From contig CAYRVF010000092.1 of NCBI GenBank assembly GCA_964427535.1, positions 1 to 21,413 of the forward strand: 21,413 bases of DNA, given 5' to 3'. This DNA comes from CAYRVF01 sp964427535 (GTDB lineage: Bacteria > Chloroflexota > Ktedonobacteria > Ktedonobacterales > JADMIN01). The notes under the pieces were generated by a model, which was not told the DNA's origin, made no database searches, and saw nothing but the letters and a program-made list of their open reading frames with translations. Below are positions 14,982 to 21,413 of the stretch, one piece after another. Both the position numbers and the translations under genes were made by a program. The stretch's first letter is position 1, and each line of letters starts with the position of its first letter.

Positions 14982-15334
14982 CTGCGCACCGGCCGCCGTG
15001 TCCACTGACGATGCGTGATGATGCGGTGATCGGGAGTCACGGTGATCGAGACGACATGCCATGCCCGCCGCCGCACACCGAGCGCAATCAGCGCGACCGC
15101 GAGTGCGCCAAGCACAGCTGCCGCCGCGAACGGCGCGATGGACTCACGGTAGACCAGCGTGGTGCGGCTGAGTTGCACGAGTCCAGCATCCGCATAGCTG
15201 ACGTGGTATCTGCGCCGGGTCCACCATCTCGCCGCCTGGCGCAGGTCTTCCGACACAGGCGCGCTGGACAGTGAAGATTGCTCCGCCGGTTCGCCTGATA
15301 GGTTTCTCGGGTGTCGTGCTGGCCATGAGAGCAC
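14978..15334 (-). CDS. Hypothetical protein with one or two membrane segments
   Basis: A 118-residue product from a GTG at 15334 that has an excellent ribosome site (AGAGGAGGT, five nucleotides upstream). The first ~45 residues are polar; a hydrophobic segment lies at about 70-90 (IAPFAAAAVLGALAVALIALGV), followed by RRRAWHVVSITVTPDHRIITHRQW, a beta-like tail facing the cytoplasm by the positive-inside rule. I do not recognise the family. Between 15334 and about 15437 a second minus-strand frame in another phase (VAEEHIRPLVTSVLLALSG and on) also looks protein-like, so the gene may be longer with a frameshift, or there may be a separate overlapping gene. The call is tentative. Confidence 0.5.
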   Translation of the reverse strand: MLSWPARHPRNLSGEPAEQSSLSSAPVSEDLRQAARWWTRRRYHVSYADAGLVQLSRTTLVYRESIAPFAAAAVLGALAVALIALGVRRRAWHVVSITVTPDHRIITHRQWTRRPVRS

Positions 15335-15622
15335 AGGTTACCTCCTCTGGCGAGCGCAGCGACTCTTGAACCACGGTCGGACCACTGAGCGCGAGCAGAA
15401 CGCTTGTGACAAGCGGGCGGATATGTTCCTCCGCCACGTGCCGCAGTATACACCTGATAGGCGCCGCTGGGCAGGGCAATTCGTCCTACTTCCGAGCGGA
15501 ATGGATGTGCTAAGGTCTTCACGCGAGGCCGCTGGCTGCAAGATGTGGTACGGCACGCAGTAACGGCTATGCTGACGCGCCCATGTGGCGCCCCGATCGC
15601 ACACCTATTGCGGCCAGGTGGC
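15335..15622. other. Intergenic stretch before the Tad-like genes
   Basis: About 290 nt without a confident gene. On the minus strand TATACT (15450-15445) is a good -10 with a poor -35; a GTG at 15437 lies seven nucleotides after it, where a leaderless transcript could begin. No + strand gene is supported here. Confidence 0.4.
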
Positions 15623-15652
15623 TTGACGCGGATGGCGCATGCTCCCTATCAT
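15623..15652 (+). promoter_or_regulatory. Predicted sigma-A promoter of the Tad-like operon
   Basis: TTGACG (15623-15628) is followed by 18 nt and TATCAT (15647-15652), each five of six to consensus. The transcript should start near 15660, so ATGs at 15639 and 15651 cannot be starts. Candidate starts are ATG 15681 and GTG 15768. Confidence 0.65.
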
Positions 15653-15767
15653 GGCGCAGTACGCGAATCTTCAGGGACCGATGGGTGAATTCGGCCGCGC
15701 ATGGGCACGGGCCCTGCGAAGGGCGCGGAATCGTGGAAGACGTGTGGTGGCGGGAGCGGAGGAAGTC

Positions 15768-16529
15768 GTGACGCATCTCCTGGGTGGCTGGTTCGCACCG
15801 CGCCGCCGACGTGCCCGGACGCGCCCACGTTGGGCCCGGCGGCGCCGATCTCGTGGCCAGGCGATGCTTGAGTTTGCGCTCGTCGCCGGGCCACTCTTCG
15901 CGTGCATCTTCGGCGTAATTGAGTTTTCGCTCATCAATACGTCGATCGGGTCCTACAATTTCGGGGTGAAAGAGGGCGCTCGCCTCGGCTCTGTCCTAGG
16001 GCGCCAGGATCAGAACGCCGACTCGAAGATTATCTCACTGGTGCAGTCGCGCGTGAACGGCTTCGTCATGGCGCGCATGACGAAGCTCGAGATCTACGAT
16101 GCCGACCCCTATACCGGCAACGTACTGACGAGTGGATCGCCCGCCGTAGCGATGGATGACGTCTACACCTTCGACAGCAGCGGTAACCAGACGTCGAGCA
16201 CGGCGCCCTGGCCGCCCAACAGCCGCAACGACACACTCGCCGATGCCGACTATGTTGGAGTCCGCGCCACGTTCAGCTACACCTACCTGACGGCATTCCT
16301 GACTGGCTCCGGCGCGCAACTGACGCTGACGGCGCTGTCGGTGCAGCGCATCGAGCCACTCGATTACTCGAATGCCGACGTCGCTCCGTCGCGGCCTTCA
16401 CCGTTAGCGGCCGCCTCCCCACATGTAGACCGCTATGGCTCGTGTATGCTGCCGGGATCTCCGGATGGGCTGCCTGTGGCGTGCACGACGTTCCCAGTGT
16501 GGCGGGCTGATGAGAGGAACACGGCATGA
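15768..16529 (+). CDS. TadE-like pilus/secreted protein 1
   Basis: A 253-residue protein from the GTG at 15768, preceded by GGAGG with a five-base gap. An ATG at 15681 is an alternative that adds 29 residues, but its AGGGA is only three nucleotides away. An Arg-rich leader (RRRRARTRPRWARRRR) runs into SRGQAMLEFALVAGPLFACIFGVIEF: a TadE-type prepilin start with Gly followed by Glu at +5 and Phe at +6, then a hydrophobic helix. The remaining ~200 residues are exported, polar and Thr/Ser/Asn-rich, with a KEGARLGSVLGR segment after the helix as is usual in TadE. TadE-like pseudopilins assist assembly of Tad/Flp pili. It overlaps the next gene by four nucleotides (ATGA). Confidence 0.85.
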   Translation: MTHLLGGWFAPRRRRARTRPRWARRRRSRGQAMLEFALVAGPLFACIFGVIEFSLINTSIGSYNFGVKEGARLGSVLGRQDQNADSKIISLVQSRVNGFVMARMTKLEIYDADPYTGNVLTSGSPAVAMDDVYTFDSSGNQTSSTAPWPPNSRNDTLADADYVGVRATFSYTYLTAFLTGSGAQLTLTALSVQRIEPLDYSNADVAPSRPSPLAAASPHVDRYGSCMLPGSPDGLPVACTTFPVWRADERNTA

Positions 16530-17119
16530 TACGCTTCCGGTCACACCAGCGGAAGCCACTCCATCGTCGTGCGTCTCGTGGTCAGGCGCTCGTCGAGTCG
16601 GCGTTTTTCTTCCTTATTCTCGTCACAATGGTTGCCGCGGCGTCCGATACAGCAAGCCTGCTAGACGACCATCTGAATGTGGTCTATGCCGCGCGGCAGG
16701 GCGCGCGCACGGCAGCGGTGCTTGGGCAGACGACTGTCTCGGACTGTGCCGTGATCAAGGCGGTGCAGGCTGCTCTGACGAGCAGCTCGAACGTCACCAT
16801 CAACTACATCATCATCTACAAGTCGCAGTCTGATGGCAGCGTGACGACCACCGCCGAGGACAAATATCAGGGGTCGACGACCTGCACGCTCCCAACGAAC
16901 TCGCAGTGTAGCCAGTCGAACAACCAGCCGACATATTCGCCCACCGCGATTACGTCCACATGGCTGCCGTGTTCGCGCAACATCACACCGTTCGCCGAGG
17001 ACTCTGTGGGCGTCGAGATAGATTTTACGTACTCGTTCCAGTTTGCCTTCGTCGGCAACGGGACGTTAAGTGCGTCTGACCGGGCTGTCGAACCCATGGA
17101 AGTGGTCGTCGACAATTGA
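16526..17119 (+). CDS. TadE-like pilus/secreted protein 2
   Basis: A 197-residue protein. It begins MIRFRSHQRKPLHRRASRG, a basic leader, followed by QALVESAFFFLILVTMVAAA: the same Gly then Glu at +5 prepilin-like site and membrane helix as the previous gene. AARQGARTAAVLGQT after the helix matches TadE-family spacing. The exported domain is rich in Thr, Ser and Asn and contains at least four Cys residues, which could form disulfides outside the cell. The ATG overlaps the preceding stop as ATGA, so the two are translationally coupled. A TTG at 17116 gives the same overlap with the next gene, but that gene's start is more likely 17197. Confidence 0.85.
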   Translation: MIRFRSHQRKPLHRRASRGQALVESAFFFLILVTMVAAASDTASLLDDHLNVVYAARQGARTAAVLGQTTVSDCAVIKAVQAALTSSSNVTINYIIIYKSQSDGSVTTTAEDKYQGSTTCTLPTNSQCSQSNNQPTYSPTAITSTWLPCSRNITPFAEDSVGVEIDFTYSFQFAFVGNGTLSASDRAVEPMEVVVDN

Positions 17120-17196
17120 CGAAGGGGAATACCCCAGTACGGTGGGCGCCACCTCAATGGACTGCACGATGTCAGCCGATCCGGAGACGATGGAGC

Positions 17197-19296
17197 ATGT
17201 ATCAGCACGTACGATCTATGAGTGACCAGGACCGACGAACACGATGGCGCCTCGGGCGGCGGGGATCCATGCACCCGGCTCGCCGGGGGCAGACGCTGAT
17301 CATCTTCGCGCTCACACTGACCGTGCTGATCGGCATTCTCGGCCTGGCCATCGACTCGGTGCGCGTCTTCGACCTCTATGCGCGCGCCCACCGCGCAGCG
17401 GAGGCTGCGGCGCTGGCAGGCGTAATCTATCTGCCCAACAACTACAACACGCCACTCACCGGCACGCCGAACAACGACTCCGCCGTCTCGCGCGCGAGCC
17501 GTGAGGTGCTCAAGAATGGGCTGGGCACGAACGTGCTCTCCAACAACGACACGAACGTGAACGACTACTGTCCAGCGAATGTGCAGACGATAGAGATCGC
17601 CGTGTGCCGGGTGACGGGCAAGCCGTATGACCTGGCGGTGACGTTGACGGAGCAGACGAATGTCGTGCTGCTGGGGGCGCTGGGGGTTGGGCCAGTCACC
17701 ATTTCGGCAACGGCGTCCGCCGAGTACATTCCGCCGCTGGCAATCGGACTGGACGAAGGGTCGACGGGCTCGCTGTTCGGGAATACCGACCCTGGCAAGA
17801 ACACGACGATGTACAACCCGAACATCAATGGTCCCGCCGAGCTCAAAGAGCAGGGCGACCCCTACGTCTACTGCGAGGAGGGACCGAGCGACGGCCCGCT
17901 CAGTTCTACCTACGGAACTGGGAGCAGCGCTGACAGCACGAACCAGAGCGCATACACCACCTACGACGACACGCCGACGAATCACCCGCAGTACAACACC
18001 TATAACAGCTCGACGCCACAATCGGCATACAACAGCGTGATCGCAAACGATTGCGGCATTCCCAGCTCGAGTCATCAAGGTAACCCAGACCAGTTACCGG
18101 CGAATCTTGCGGGCGAGGCGACCAAGAACTCGACGCAGCATCCGGGCGCGTACAACTACATCGTCACGGCGACGGCACCGAATGCGTCGCTGTGGATCTG
18201 GAATCCGAATTACGTGCCGTCGCCTATGAGCTCCTGCAATGGCCGCATCGACGAGCCTGACACGTTCTTCTTCACGGACTGCAGCAGTGGGAACAAGTTC
18301 ACCTATTACCCGTACTATGGCAGCCGCAAGTTCAACGGGTATTTCGACCACCCTGATTTCTACTTCTACACGACAATCAGCCTGTATCAGGTCAACAATC
18401 CGAACTTTCCGCTAAACGACACGCTCGTCGCCTCGAACACGTTCACACCGTACGACGGTATGGGCGACGGCCACGGCTGCACGTATTTCGATGTCGTGAA
18501 CAATGCGCGTCTCAGCTCGTACAACAACGGTGGTGTGCCTCAGAACAACGGAAGTGGCTGCGAGACGGGCGCGGCGGTCCAGTGCGTACGGACCTGGTGC
18601 CTCATCGGGAACCTGACGCAGGGCGTGGCGTACCGCGTAGCGGTGGAAGCGACGGGCGCGAACGCGTCGGCGCCGTTCACGACGGGCTGGGGACAGCACA
18701 GCTACCAGCTCGAGGTCTGCAGCTTCACGGCTACCGTCTCGCGCTGGAATCCGCAATCGGGTACGGACGGATGCCCCACGGGTGGCGGTGCGATCAGCGC
18801 GCTCGACAATATGGACCTGCTCTTCCAGTTCCCCGGACAGAACACGCAAAGTTGTGTGCCGATGGCCGCGATTCCCGCGTCGTACGCCGGGCGCACCATC
18901 GAGTTCGATGTCTTCGATCCGGGCGACGGGCCGAGCTTTAATGACACCTCGTACATGCAGCTGATGCCGCCCACCAATGGTGGCCCCTGTAGCGGCACAT
19001 CGCTGTATCCGAGCATCTCGATCAACTACGGCAACGCGACCTCGTCGACATCGTGGGTGCGAACATCAACGGCCCCAGGCAACGGGACATGGGCGTATGT
19101 CGCGAACAATGGCGACTACATCTACAACGGCTTATGGATTCGCACCACCGTCCAGCTACCCACGAATTACAATCCCACCAACTTGGCACAGAGCCTCTGG
19201 TATCTGAATGTGCAGACGGCCAGCGGTAAGTATAACGATACCGTCGGCTTCCGAGTACATCTCATCGACGGCTCCCCGGTGCATATCGTCAGCTAG
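17197..19296 (+). CDS. Large TadG-like surface protein
   Basis: A 699-residue protein from the ATG at 17197, which has GGAGA nine nucleotides ahead; a TTG at 17116 and ATGs at 17218 and 17269 are alternatives. The basic leader ends in ARRGQTLIIFALTLTVLIG followed by ILGLAIDSVRVFDLYARAHR and AAEAAALAGVIYLP, the TadG-type membrane helix and the segment after it. Unlike its two neighbours, it has Ile rather than Glu at +5 after the Gly, so processing by the prepilin peptidase is not expected. About 620 residues lie outside, rich in Asn, Tyr, Thr, Ser and Gly, with numerous Cys. No known adhesin motif is recognised. It probably takes part in surface attachment or pilus anchoring. A terminator follows. 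Confidence 0.85.
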   Translation: MYQHVRSMSDQDRRTRWRLGRRGSMHPARRGQTLIIFALTLTVLIGILGLAIDSVRVFDLYARAHRAAEAAALAGVIYLPNNYNTPLTGTPNNDSAVSRASREVLKNGLGTNVLSNNDTNVNDYCPANVQTIEIAVCRVTGKPYDLAVTLTEQTNVVLLGALGVGPVTISATASAEYIPPLAIGLDEGSTGSLFGNTDPGKNTTMYNPNINGPAELKEQGDPYVYCEEGPSDGPLSSTYGTGSSADSTNQSAYTTYDDTPTNHPQYNTYNSSTPQSAYNSVIANDCGIPSSSHQGNPDQLPANLAGEATKNSTQHPGAYNYIVTATAPNASLWIWNPNYVPSPMSSCNGRIDEPDTFFFTDCSSGNKFTYYPYYGSRKFNGYFDHPDFYFYTTISLYQVNNPNFPLNDTLVASNTFTPYDGMGDGHGCTYFDVVNNARLSSYNNGGVPQNNGSGCETGAAVQCVRTWCLIGNLTQGVAYRVAVEATGANASAPFTTGWGQHSYQLEVCSFTATVSRWNPQSGTDGCPTGGGAISALDNMDLLFQFPGQNTQSCVPMAAIPASYAGRTIEFDVFDPGDGPSFNDTSYMQLMPPTNGGPCSGTSLYPSISINYGNATSSTSWVRTSTAPGNGTWAYVANNGDYIYNGLWIRTTVQLPTNYNPTNLAQSLWYLNVQTASGKYNDTVGFRVHLIDGSPVHIVS

Positions 19297-19325
19297 GCAA
19301 CTTCTCACTCCCGAGCGACGCTGGA

Positions 19326-19376
19326 CGCGCCCGCCCCACATGGCATACAGTGTCAGGTGGCGGGCGCGCCTTCTGT
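19326..19376 (+). terminator. Terminator of the Tad-like operon
   Basis: CGCGCCCGCC (19326-19335) pairs exactly with GGCGGGCGCG (19359-19368) across a 23-nt loop, followed by CCTTCTGTTG, which is T-rich but interrupted. It lies 29 nt after the TadG-like stop and before queA. Confidence 0.55.
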
Positions 19377-19424
19377 TGTCGCCTGGCCTCGACGAGACGA
19401 GCTAGATGCTGAAGGATTGACGTT

Positions 19425-20525
19425 GTGACGCAGAGCGAGCTGGAGTCGGGCACCCGCATTTCGGATTACGAGTACACTCTTCCCCCAGAGCTGATCGCGC
19501 AGACGCCCATTGAGCCGCGCGACTCGTCTCGCCTCCTCGTCGTTCATCGCCAGACGGGCGCGCTTGACCACCGCATCTTCCGCCAGATTGGCGAGTATCT
19601 GCGTCCGGGTGATCTGCTCGTCGCGAACCAGAGCCGGGTGCTGCCAGCGCGGTTGTATGGAGTGAAAGAAGGCAGCGGCGGGCACGTCGAAGTGCTGCTG
19701 CTGGCGATCCGACACGATCGTGGGCCGGATGTCTGGGAGGCGCTGGTGCGGCCGGGCAAGCGCATCCACACCGGGCAGCGCCTCGTCTTCGGCGACGGCA
19801 TGCTCACCGCCATCGTGCAGGATTTCACTGATGCGGGTGGGCGGTTCTTGCGCCTGATCGCGCGAGCGGGCGACGTATTCGCGGCGATCGACCAACTGGG
19901 CAAGATGCCCCTGCCACCGTATATTCACGAGCCGCTTGCCGACGCGGAGCGCTACCAGACGGTCTACGCGCGCCAGCCGGGCTCCGCGGCGGCGCCGACC
20001 GCGGGACTCCACTTCACTCCCGAGCTGCTAGCGTCGCTGGAGGCGAGCGGCGTGGGCGTGGCGTACGTCACGCTGCACGTCGGGCTGGATACGTTCCGCC
20101 CAGTCGCCGAGGAAGAGCTTGCGGTGCACACGATGCACAGCGAAGAAATCGACCTCGACGCCGAGACCGCCGAGCGTATCAACGCGACGCGGCGCGCGGG
20201 GGGGCGTATCGTCGCCGTGGGCACGACGTCCGTGCGCGTGCTGGAGAGTGTCGCAGCCCTCACCGCTGAGCGACACGGTACGACCGTCGAGACCGACGCG
20301 CCGCTCGTCGAGCCATATCGGGGACGCACGTCGCTCTTCATCACCCCAGGGCATCGGTACCGCGCCGTCGATGCGATGATCACGAACTTCCACCTGCCGC
20401 GCTCGACGCTGCTGGTGCTCGTCAGCGCCTTCGCAAATCGCGAGCTGATGCTGAGCGCCTATGAGGAGGCGATTCGCGAGCGCTACCGGTTCTACAGCTT
20501 CGGTGACGCAATGCTGATTCTGTAG
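19425..20525 (+). CDS. queA: tRNA preQ1(34) S-adenosylmethionine ribosyltransferase-isomerase QueA
   Basis: A 366-residue cytoplasmic enzyme that moves the ribosyl group of SAM onto preQ1 at tRNA position 34, giving epoxyqueuosine, the penultimate step of queuosine synthesis. Family motifs run the whole length: DYEYTLPPELIAQTPIEPRD near the start, LLVANQSRVLPARL, WEALVRPGKRI, LPPYIHEPL near 163-172, YQTVYA, GSAAAPTAGLHFT near 186-198, VTLHVGLDTFRPV, AVGTTSVRVLES near 264-275, TSLFITPGHRYR, ITNFHLPRSTLLVLVSAF, and the end RYRFYSFGDAMLIL. Length is slightly above the usual ~345, with the extra mainly at the N-terminus. GTG at 19425 has GAAGGA about nine nucleotides ahead. No other queuosine gene is in the window; it appears to be transcribed alone. 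Confidence 0.97.
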   Translation: MTQSELESGTRISDYEYTLPPELIAQTPIEPRDSSRLLVVHRQTGALDHRIFRQIGEYLRPGDLLVANQSRVLPARLYGVKEGSGGHVEVLLLAIRHDRGPDVWEALVRPGKRIHTGQRLVFGDGMLTAIVQDFTDAGGRFLRLIARAGDVFAAIDQLGKMPLPPYIHEPLADAERYQTVYARQPGSAAAPTAGLHFTPELLASLEASGVGVAYVTLHVGLDTFRPVAEEELAVHTMHSEEIDLDAETAERINATRRAGGRIVAVGTTSVRVLESVAALTAERHGTTVETDAPLVEPYRGRTSLFITPGHRYRAVDAMITNFHLPRSTLLVLVSAFANRELMLSAYEEAIRERYRFYSFGDAMLIL

Positions 20526-20581
20526 GGAAGACCGGCACACTTCTCCCCGCGCGCTGCCGCCCGGTAGGCTTTGCCCTCGCC

Positions 20582-21154
20582 TTACTCCAGCCCACGTAGC
20601 CGACGTGCGACTGTGCGCTGGCGCTCCTGGTTGTCCTCGTAGCGATCGATCCACTCCTGAGGGATATGCTGGCGTGCCGTACGCCAGTCGAGCGGGATGC
20701 CGTCGCGCATGCGATCACCGCCGAGCACATCCGCGACGAAGAGCGTCGATTCGCCGAGGTCGAGCGTGGTGGTGACGCGCGCTTCCAGATAGGTCAGCGA
20801 TTGCGTGAGGATCGGGCTGCCGGTCATCTCGCCGGGTCGCCAGTCGAGGCGCGCCAGCTTGTCGTGGTCGCGCCCGCTGGAGAGCCCGAGAGTGTACACG
20901 ATATCGAGCGCGGCGCCGAGCGTGTCGTCGGGCGCGCTGGGCAGCAGATGGACCGCGAAGACGCCGGACGCCCGCACCAAGTCGGGGGTTAGATTCGCCT
21001 TCCAGAGCTGAATCAGCACGCGCGGCGCCTCGGGCAGAATGCTGCCGGAGAGTCCGGCGACGGCGATCTGCCCGTTCGTGCGCCCGTCGGATATGGTCGT
21101 GACGGCGAGCAGCGGCGACCAGAGCGCCGAGAGGGTCGCGCGTGTATCAGCCAT
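20582..21154 (-). CDS. Flavin-reductase-like (FMN-binding split barrel) protein
   Basis: A 190-residue protein with the split-barrel flavin reductase pattern: SPLLAVTTISDGRTNGQIAV near 13-32, then SILPEAPRVLIQLWKANLTP, the segment GVFAVHLLPSA, and a later strand pair LTYLEARVTTTLDLGESTLF with VADVLGGDR. It should bind FMN and act as an NAD(P)H-dependent flavin reductase or a related oxidoreductase; the substrate is unknown. The start is ATG at 21154 (MADTRATLS); in-frame codons upstream to 21193 are unlikely, as the family begins near here. The C-terminus is basic (RQRTVARRLRGLE). It lies 54 nt after the enoyl-CoA hydratase gene on the same strand, so the two may be cotranscribed. Confidence 0.85.
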   Translation of the reverse strand: MADTRATLSALWSPLLAVTTISDGRTNGQIAVAGLSGSILPEAPRVLIQLWKANLTPDLVRASGVFAVHLLPSAPDDTLGAALDIVYTLGLSSGRDHDKLARLDWRPGEMTGSPILTQSLTYLEARVTTTLDLGESTLFVADVLGGDRMRDGIPLDWRTARQHIPQEWIDRYEDNQERQRTVARRLRGLE

Positions 21155-21208
21155 GCCTCGCCTTGCTCCTTCCTGTCCGCTGCCCGTCTTCAACTGTGTC
21201 GCGGAGGG

Positions 21209-21413
21209 TCACTGGCCCGTGAAATGGGGGGTACGCTTCTCGACGAAGGCGTGAATGCCCTCTTGTCCATCGGGTGAGGAGGCCATCTCTGCAATGGACG
21301 CGCCCTCGCGTTCGAGATGTTCCTCCATCGGGGCGTTCCAGCTCTCGCGGATCAGGCGCTTCGTGGCGGCGAAGGCGCGGGTGGGGCCGTGCGCCAGCTC
21401 GGCGGCGAGCGCG
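21209..21413 (-). CDS. Enoyl-CoA hydratase/isomerase family protein, C-terminal fragment
   Basis: The minus-strand frame is open from the right edge and stops with TGA at 21211-21209, so the last ~67 residues are visible. They read LAAELAHGPTRAFAATKRL, then EEHLEREGASIAEMASSPDG, then QEGIHAFVEKRTPHFTGQ. This is the C-terminal helical end of the crotonase family (GPTxAxxxxKRL, EG..AF.EKR.P.F), which lies after the active-site fold. The enzyme hydrates or isomerises acyl-CoA thioesters, as in beta-oxidation or phenylacetate degradation. The catalytic residues are outside the window, so the exact reaction cannot be given. Confidence 0.85.
   Translation of the reverse strand, partial: ALAAELAHGPTRAFAATKRLIRESWNAPMEEHLEREGASIAEMASSPDGQEGIHAFVEKRTPHFTGQ

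Noticed and set aside
16867..18078. Long minus-strand frame (403 codons) opposite the Tad-like genes
   Set aside because: It is antisense to two genes with clear Tad signatures, is Arg/Val-rich, and has no motif of its own.

Overview
The window is high-GC bacterial DNA with tightly packed genes and several GTG starts. It contains no rRNA, tRNA, CRISPR array or mobile element that I can see. The mix of genes (a kinase fused to a PQQ propeller, TadE/TadG-like pilus proteins, an ECF42-type sigma factor with its DGPF partner, a KGG stress protein and an orphan LarB) best fits a soil-type Chloroflexota bacterium. That assignment is inference; an actinobacterium cannot be excluded from the sequence alone.

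Layout. 1-215 (+): tail of an Fe-S oxidoreductase. 437-1612 (-): KGG-repeat protein and LarB, with a good terminator after the KGG gene and a readable promoter before larB. 1847-2488 (+): lipoprotein. 2692-3006 (-): small membrane protein with its own terminator. 3161-4814 (-): DGPF/YCII protein and ECF42-type sigma factor, preceded by a TGTCGA-N17-CGAC promoter that matches the reported ECF42 signature, so autoregulation is likely. 5288-6055 (+): BON-domain protein. 6052-6813 (-): short-chain dehydrogenase, convergent with the BON gene and sharing a CTAG stop with it.

6895-12531 (-) is the most interesting block. Three adjacent co-directional genes encode (i) a Ser/Thr kinase with an eight-repeat PQQ-type propeller, (ii) a PP2C phosphatase carrying a kinase-like domain that has lost its catalytic residues, and (iii) a J-domain fused to a von Willebrand A domain. 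A sigma-A-like promoter lies in front of the kinase. The kinase/PP2C/vWA composition resembles the TerY-P triad of the tellurite-resistance systems, but with different fused domains and no Ter genes in view. A TPR protein with a signal anchor (12751-14253, -) lies just upstream with its own promoter.

14514-14981 (+) is a DUF4870-like membrane protein, convergent with a small membrane protein (14978-15334, -), again with a shared CTAG stop. 15768-19296 (+) is a three-gene set of TadE/TadG-like surface proteins with a promoter and a terminator. 19425-20525 (+) is queA. 20582-21413 (-) holds a flavin-reductase-like protein and the C-terminal end of an enoyl-CoA hydratase.

Start sites were chosen from Shine-Dalgarno spacing and, where one was visible, the promoter position. 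Family names come from motif recognition by eye; no database search was run.
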